Notes under the pieces: model-generated
The model's database searches: none
What the model was told of the DNA's origin: nothing
The model's input: the letters and a program-made list of their open reading frames with translations, nothing else
Source of the DNA: Epichloe hybrida
Lineage: Eukaryota > Ascomycota > Sordariomycetes > Hypocreales > Clavicipitaceae
Assembly (NCBI GenBank): GCA_019022495.1
Contig: JAFEKR010000001.1
Coordinates: 7,564,001-7,628,000 of the forward strand
Reading direction: 5' to 3'
DNA length: 64,000 nucleotides
In this document: in pieces, positions 58,515 to 64,000 of the stretch
Numbering within the stretch: position 1 is the stretch's first letter
Layout: every line of letters begins with the position of its first letter
Program-made: the position numbers and the translations under genes

Positions 58515-60375
58515 CTACGAGCCCCATCTCCGAACAAACTCCTCCTTCTTCACACTCCTGGCCGTCGCGCTTTGTCCCTCCAAGGACCGCAGCTTCTCCT
58601 TGGCCTTCTCCACCTCCTGCTGCAGAACGAGGATCGACCCCTCTATATCTGGATCCACGAGCTTGACTTCTCCAAAGGGACTTTCAGCAAGGAGGCTGTC
58701 TCTCAGTAGTTGAAGGGCAAGCTTCGTGTCGCTGAGGTGTGCCCTTGTTGTGATTTCCAGGCTCTCTTGGGCTCCTTTGGCGACTTCGTCGCATTTGCGG
58801 GCCCTCTCGGCTACCGCCTTTGATATGGCATTGACTCTTACTCTTGGACTCTCTTCTTCAGAAGGCAGGGACACAGCAAGACTGCTAAGAAGAGTTTCCA
58901 ACGCGGATTCTTCTTGGATGCCGGATGATGATGGTCGTGCGCGCGCTCCAGAGGTATTGCTTCGCGTTCGAACTGGAGATACAGGGATTGTCTGTTTCGA
59001 AACGGTACTGGTGGGGGTTGCATCGACGGCCAACTCGGCTCTGGCTGTGGTCATCATGGCCTCAGCAGCAGCCCGGTACGACTTGTGTGACTCGACATGT
59101 GCATGCAGCCTGGCCATCCTCTCCTGCAAGTATCGCAGGCATTCATCGGTCTACAATATGGTTAGAGTGGGGTCGTCCCAATCAGGATCAGGTCGGTTGA
59201 GAGCATGGGAGGACGGACGTATTTCAACGACGAGACAGTCTTGCCAAGGCTTTGCCCGCTCTTTGCGGCGATGGCCTGCAGAGCTGGTTCCAGGTGCTGT
59301 TGTTCCGTGGACATTTGAGCAACAGACAAGATTTCAGAGTACAGCGACTCCACCTCTTCTTGAAGCTCTGTAACCTCCTCTCTTGTGGCTGGCTTGACGG
59401 CGCCCGACCGCTCTGCCGTGACCAGCGTCTCCAAGTAGGCTGTGTCAAGCCTGGTGCGGACCGTTTCGACTGTCGTTTTGATTAAGCTAAGTGAGCGGGC
59501 TGTTAGAATGTCAGGCAAGGCTACAAGAGTAGCTGGCATCGTACCGCATGCATGTCTCTCGGAGCTTGTCAACAGCTTGTGCTTCATCAGGGTCTGGCTG
59601 GTCAAGCTCCCATCCCAGCTTCTGAAGGCTTGATAGCAGCCTGTCGTCTGATTCCAGAAACGTGCTAACCTCATTATTGAGAGATGATCCCTCCTGCTCG
59701 AGCTCGGCGAGCCGGAGACTTACGTGCTGCGTGATTCTCTCCACCTACCAGTATGTTAAAACGGTTTCTGTGCAGAGTGTGGTTGGGGATTCTATCTGAC
59801 CTCTCTCGTAAGCTGGGTCCGTTCCACCTCCTTCTTGCGCTTCTGCACACGCTCCAATTCTTCTCGGCGAGCATTGTCCTCAGCTTGCTTCTTGACCAGT
59901 CGCGACAAGGCATCCTGCTGCTGCCGCAATGTCTCTGTCTGCTTGTTGATATTCTCTGTAGACCGTTTGAGTTGCTCCACGGCCAGCCTCAAGTCGTCTT
60001 CGGTGACTGCCTGGACTTCGGCTAGATCGTGCGAGTCTGCCAGCTGATCTACGCGGCCCCTCTTGTCCAGCTCCATATATCTATGACGGGGTTGGTTGTT
60101 AGTTTTTTTTTTTTCCTGTTCTTCTCTTTTCCCCGGCAGTGTTCATCTCAAAAATAGCAATTGTCGGTGTTTTGCTCATAGCCTTACATTTGAAGCTCAT
60201 CGGCTGACAACAGCGTGTCGTTTCCCAGATGCAGGGATACCCATTCGACAAACAGGGGGCCGTGTTCGGCATCGTTGAGCGCAATCTGCACATCCTCACG
60301 CCTGGCCTGGATGCCGCAGGCTCGAGAGGCTCGCAGCACGAGCGATTCGGCCTGCTTTCTGCGCTGGACATCCAT
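58515..60375 (-). CDS. Coiled-coil protein, possible augmin subunit (HAUS3-like)
   Basis: Five exons: 60375-60188, 60080-59801, 59744-59545, 59486-59219 and 59150-58515; 523 residues. Phases agree at every junction, though two donors (GTCAGA at 59800, GTCCGT at 59218) are weak. The N-terminus has a small folded-looking domain (residues 1-65) ending FVEWVSLHLGNDTLLSADELQMYMEL. Its pattern resembles the HAUS3 N-terminal domain, in which a tryptophan/phenylalanine-rich segment precedes 'LSERELEAF'. Nearly all the rest is predicted coiled coil, with a Ser/Thr/Pro-rich linker near 355-395. Augmin recruits gamma-tubulin to spindle microtubules for branching nucleation. Assignment rests on one short similarity plus architecture, so treat it as a candidate only. 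It could instead be another coiled-coil cytoskeletal protein. Confidence 0.5.
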
Positions 60376-61955
60376 TTGAACAGAATGATGAAGCGAGGTG
60401 GCGTGCCTGGACGTGATGAAAGGATGGTAATGGAGCGGGGAATGCCGTTTGTTTCACGGACTGGTCTAAGCTAGAGCCTAGAGGCTAGGAGCATGTCGCT
60501 GACCGCCTTGGAAGCGAGTACGGATTTGAGAAGGCGTATTTAGGTAATGATCGAGATGCTTGCGCTTGTTTCAAGGATGATGTTGCTGCATGTCATGAAG
60601 GAGGACGCGGCAACGTTGCAGCGATGACTGATCAGATGGGTGGGATGATGGGAGGAAGACGAGAGAGACGTTGGACTTGTCCATCATTGTTGTTGCCAAG
60701 TGGTGGTGGTGTTGCTCCGCTGTGTGGCCAGAGCACGTTCGCTGGGAGCTCCCCAAAACCCCCCAAAAAAATCCACCAACCCAACCCGGCAGCTGAGCCG
60801 CCATCCCCGGCTGCCTGCCACGCCCAGGCCCACGCCTGCCAAACAAACAAGAGGCTCGCGTGGCGGTGCCCCCTGCCAGCCACTGCCATACCATCACTGT
60901 AACTCCGGCACATGCTCATTGCTCAGGCACCGCCAGGCTTTCATTCGTCCCCCGGCTGCCGGCCCGGTGCCGCCTGGACCAACGATGACCAACGATGACC
61001 GACGACCGACGACCGACGACCGACGACTGACTTGAAGTTAGCCCGACTACGTACACACAACTTCACCTGCTCCGTGGTCCTCGAATCAAGTCGTTGCCGG
61101 CCACGATGGATTCACATTTACGCAACGTCCCGTGACGCTCATCATCATCACGTCTGCTGATCAAGCCGTCCGTCCCCCTTCTCGTTCTGTCGGTGCCATG
61201 GCCAAAGTCTCACCTGTATCACTCTCGCCGGATATTCCCCCTGAATCTGTTCTACCAAGACGAAACGATACTTTCACGTCCACCGGCAGGCTTCCGCTCC
61301 AATGCTTGCCAAGTCTGTCGATATCGTACGAGCTACAGGTCAAAGTCTACACGCAAGATGCAAAGCCCTTGTCGTTTTCGCCGCGTCAAATGGGAAGTAG
61401 GCGGATGGACCGCAAGTTCCAGCCGAATCCTCACTTCTTGTTCCGCCGCGCCAAGTCCATCTCAACAATTACATTCATTGGTGCCACATCAGAGAGTGAA
61501 GTGAGCTTGTCGTCATGTCGAATCAATTCATCGTCATCAGGAAAAAGGCCCTTTCACCTTCTCACGGGCCCGGCTTCCTGCCTCGCATGCCAGACGTCCA
61601 GGGAGATACTCCAGGTGTAACATCTTTCGTTTGAGAAAAAAAACTGGAAAAAAAAAAATCAAAGCTTCCCTCTTTGGCAGCAGAGTCGACCGGCTCGCCA
61701 ACCCACGAACCCGGACATCAATTTCTAGAAAACGCTACGCGGGTAGCACAGTGAACAGCACGAACCTGCTTCGTACACATGATGCATTCCTACCTCCGAA
61801 TGTCCATCTAAGCACATCGCCATCTCACAAGACCCCGTCGGTGTTCAAATAGCCCCGTATCCTAAGCGATTTCCTTTTTTTTCTTTCTCCTTTTTCGTTT
61901 CGCGCTTCCCGTCTCCCTTCGCCGAACTACCGAACCAAGACATTTTTTCCTGACC
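60376..61955. promoter_or_regulatory. Divergent intergenic region upstream of the LrgB-like gene
   Basis: 1.6 kb. The 162-codon plus-strand frame at 61132-61620 is Ser/Pro-rich and resembles no family, so I do not call it. A tandem array of GACCGAC-like 7-mers lies at 60978-61030. The last 100 bp before 61956 are T/C-rich. Confidence 0.45.
60978..61030. repeat. Short tandem repeats (ACCAACGATG and ACCGACG units)
   Basis: Two 10-bp ACCAACGATG units followed by four 7-bp ACCGACG units, in intergenic DNA. Confidence 0.9.
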
Positions 61956-63757
61956 ATGTCTTACTCAATTCTTTGGCGAAGCCGGTGTAATGAGGCCATT
62001 CACCACTTTGTGAGCGTCTTGTTGATTTCGCTTATCTATCTTACAAGCGAGCTGAGCATCTGGGGGTTGAGCCTGGCGCTGGCGTCGGCGCAGCTCCAAT
62101 ACTTCGCGTCCATCTTGGGCATGGCCCTGGTCTTCTCTGCCATGACGGTCGCCGGCCGATATCTTCGGAGTTGCGATGGACTGTATCGGCGCTGGATCAA
62201 AGACAAGGTAAGTTTCCTTCTTCTCTCCGACTGCACAGAAACTATGGCTGAGGACCCCGCGCGCAGGTCGACTTCATCAACGCACAGCTAGGGGTGGGAT
62301 TCAGCGTGCCCATCATCATGCTCGATCATATGCTCAGCATGCGCGATGTCGGCTACATTGTCGCAACGTCTGGTGAGTTAATCCCGAACAAAGTCACGGC
62401 TCACGATAAGAAATTTCAGCTAATCACACGGCCAGTTGTCACCAATGTGGTCTCATGGACAGGAGTCTTCTTTCTAGCCCTAGCAGGACTATCTCTTCTA
62501 TCGGCTTTCCAGTCGCATGTTTTGGGATTCGTGCGACACCATGCTGCTAAAACTCCCATCTCGTGTCGGCAGGAAGAAAAGGGCGCGGCGCTTCCCGCGG
62601 CGTTCCATCCTTACGAGAGTCAAGGGAAATATGTGACCTCGGAAGATTCGGTTGCGATTGCTGATCATCAGCCGTCGTCGTCCAAAGACCATCATCAAAT
62701 CACGGAAATTGAGCCCTCCCCCACTGGGAGCCCAGGGCAACATGACAAGAGTGCTTGGTACCTGTTGAAAAGCAACGGCTATCTGTCGGCATGCCTTGTT
62801 GGCATCATAGCCATCGGTATACCACTGGAGATGACTCGGTCCGACAGCAGAGCGCTAGATGGCTTTACACTGTGGCTTTGCTGGATCGTCGCCGTCCGGT
62901 TGCAGCGAATGGTCAAGCAGGCGTTTTTCCTCATTGCCAACGTGCGCTGCAGACACACCTTGGCTACCATGATCAATCCCGTGCTCGTTACCACAACCTT
63001 CATGCTTGGTTACACTCGCCTGAGAGGGGTTCTCAGCCAGAGCGGAAGTGTCACCAACTTGTTGGAGAGCTTCAGCTCTGGAACGCCCCTATACTCACTC
63101 TGGACCGCTCTCATAAGGTCAGCACCCCTGCCGGACAATGCGACCTACTGGTTCGGAGCGGGGGACTTCGCGCTCTCTCTCCTCGAGTGCGGCATAGTCG
63201 CATGGGGCTTCAAGCTCTACGAGTGCCGACGTCAGCTTTTCAGCATATCAGGGCTCGCAATCTTCTTCTTCTGCTCTGTTGCTGCCGCCGGAAATGTCTT
63301 CTTGTCGGTGTTCCTCGCATCTGCGCTCGGGTTAGACAGGTTAGAGGCGTTGGCATTTGCTGCTCGGAGCACAACCTTGGCGCTGGCCAAGCCGGCTGTC
63401 AAGACCCTTGGAGGGAACTTGGCGCTCAATGCAACCCTTGTGGTCAGCAACGGGATCATCGGCCAGCTTCTGTATCCAATTCTTCTCGAGAAGCTGTCGA
63501 TTCCGGCCTCGGATCAGTCCACCGACAAGGAGCAGGACCCGGAACGGGATGCAATGACTGATACTCCTAGGACTGTCGCAGCTGGCACTGCCATCGGCAT
63601 CAACGGGGCTGCCATGGGGGTCTCGTACTTGTACGAAGTGAAGAGCCGCGCGGCGCCGTATGCGGCGCTATCTATGACCATCTTTGGAGTCATGACAGTG
63701 GCGTTTACAACACTTGAGCCTTTCAAAGGCGTGGTGCAAGCACTATCGACGCGATAG
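61956..63757 (+). CDS. LrgB/PLGG1-like membrane transporter
   Basis: Three exons, 61956-62207, 62267-62372 and 62436-63757, give 559 residues. The 63-bp second intron is a multiple of three; it is called from its GTGAGT donor, CTAAT branch-like word and CCAG acceptor, and it removes a hydrophilic insert to give VATSVVTNVVSWTGVFF. About twelve hydrophobic helices are split by a charged loop (about 170-225). The C-terminal half matches the LrgB family: ARSTTLALAKPAVKTLGGN, LVVSNGIIGQLLYPILL and GTAIGINGAAMGVSYLYEVKSRAAPYAALSM, the last similar to the GTAxHGIGTA segment. Bacterial LrgB acts with LrgA in murein hydrolase control and pyruvate uptake; the plant homologue PLGG1 is the plastid glycolate/glycerate carrier. 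A small-organic-acid carrier is therefore a reasonable inference for the fungal protein. The N-terminal half is the LrgA-like part, as in plants. Confidence 0.82.
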
Positions 63758-64000
63758 GCGAGCAAAGTTAGTATTCCTGCCAACTTGCCTCTCCGTATGG
63801 CACAAGGAATACTAAATTAAGGATACTGGACGCAATGATTCAAAGTCGTTTTCTGTTTTTTTCCCCCTCTTATTTCGGGTGTCATGATTGATGACACAGC
63901 GCAAGAATGCCATGATTGGATGCCAACTGTTCAAACAGACAATATCAGCCAGAATAGCTACCAAAGTTTACTAACGCTGGCACACACAAGGTTCTCACAT
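63758..64000. other. 3' flank at the right edge
   Basis: 243 bp, A/T-rich, with no gene seen. Confidence 0.5.

Noticed and set aside
61132..61620. 162-codon plus-strand ORF, with a Cys-x2-Cys word in an overlapping frame (61193-61504)
   Set aside because: Considered as a Zn2Cys6 start, but the remaining cysteines and the basic spacing do not fit, and neither frame continues sensibly.

Overview
The window is nuclear DNA of a filamentous ascomycete. Its genes carry short introns (about 50-100 bp) with GTRNGT donors, CTRAC-type branch sites and YAG acceptors. They encode typical Pezizomycotina families: CFT1, LMBD1, GUP1, a fumarate reductase fused to cytochrome b5, an RLM1/MEF2-type MADS factor and a DUF3638 giant NTPase. 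Protein character, a repeat-induced-point-mutation-like AT island and a recurring TACGGAGTA motif suggest Sordariomycetes, probably Hypocreales. The genus cannot be fixed from sequence alone. Exon boundaries below were joined by eye from splice signals, reading-frame phase and family conservation.

Layout. 1-7 kb is housekeeping: CFT1 (minus, runs off the left edge), a lysosomal cobalamin transporter (plus) and an ANCHR/ZFYVE19-like zinc-finger protein (minus). 7-13.5 kb is accessory in character: an APH-fold phosphotransferase gene and an SRPK-like kinase gene flank about 2.9 kb with no confident gene, including a very AT-rich, probably RIP-mutated island at 10.6-11.57 kb. 13.5-16.1 kb holds a doubtful short ORF and a glycine-rich secreted, GPI-anchored protein. 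17-21.2 kb is TAF1 of TFIID, whose last intron carries a highly charged ORF. 21.2-27 kb is a long leader region followed by the MADS-box gene with a poly-Q tract. 27.6-32.6 kb has a FAS1-domain gene diverging from the fumarate reductase/cytochrome b5 gene. 32.6-38.5 kb is gene-poor and contains a Ty1/copia remnant.

38.6-48 kb holds a hexose transporter/sensor, an intron-containing tRNA-Tyr, GUP1, a FAR-17a/AIG1-like membrane protein, a small two-exon gene for a secreted six-cysteine defensin-like peptide, and a tRNA-Asp. 48.3-58 kb is one giant DUF3638-type NTPase gene of 3,170 codons, interrupted by a single in-frame TAG. 58.5-60.4 kb is a coiled-coil protein resembling augmin HAUS3, and 62-63.8 kb is an LrgB/PLGG1-like membrane protein.

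There is no biosynthetic cluster or bacterial-style operon; neighbours look functionally independent. The most interesting items are the defensin-like peptide with unusual cysteine spacing, the lone nonsense codon in the giant NTPase gene, the ORF-bearing intron that splits the TAF1 zinc knuckle, and the strongly over-represented 9-mer TACGGAGTA, found only between genes.
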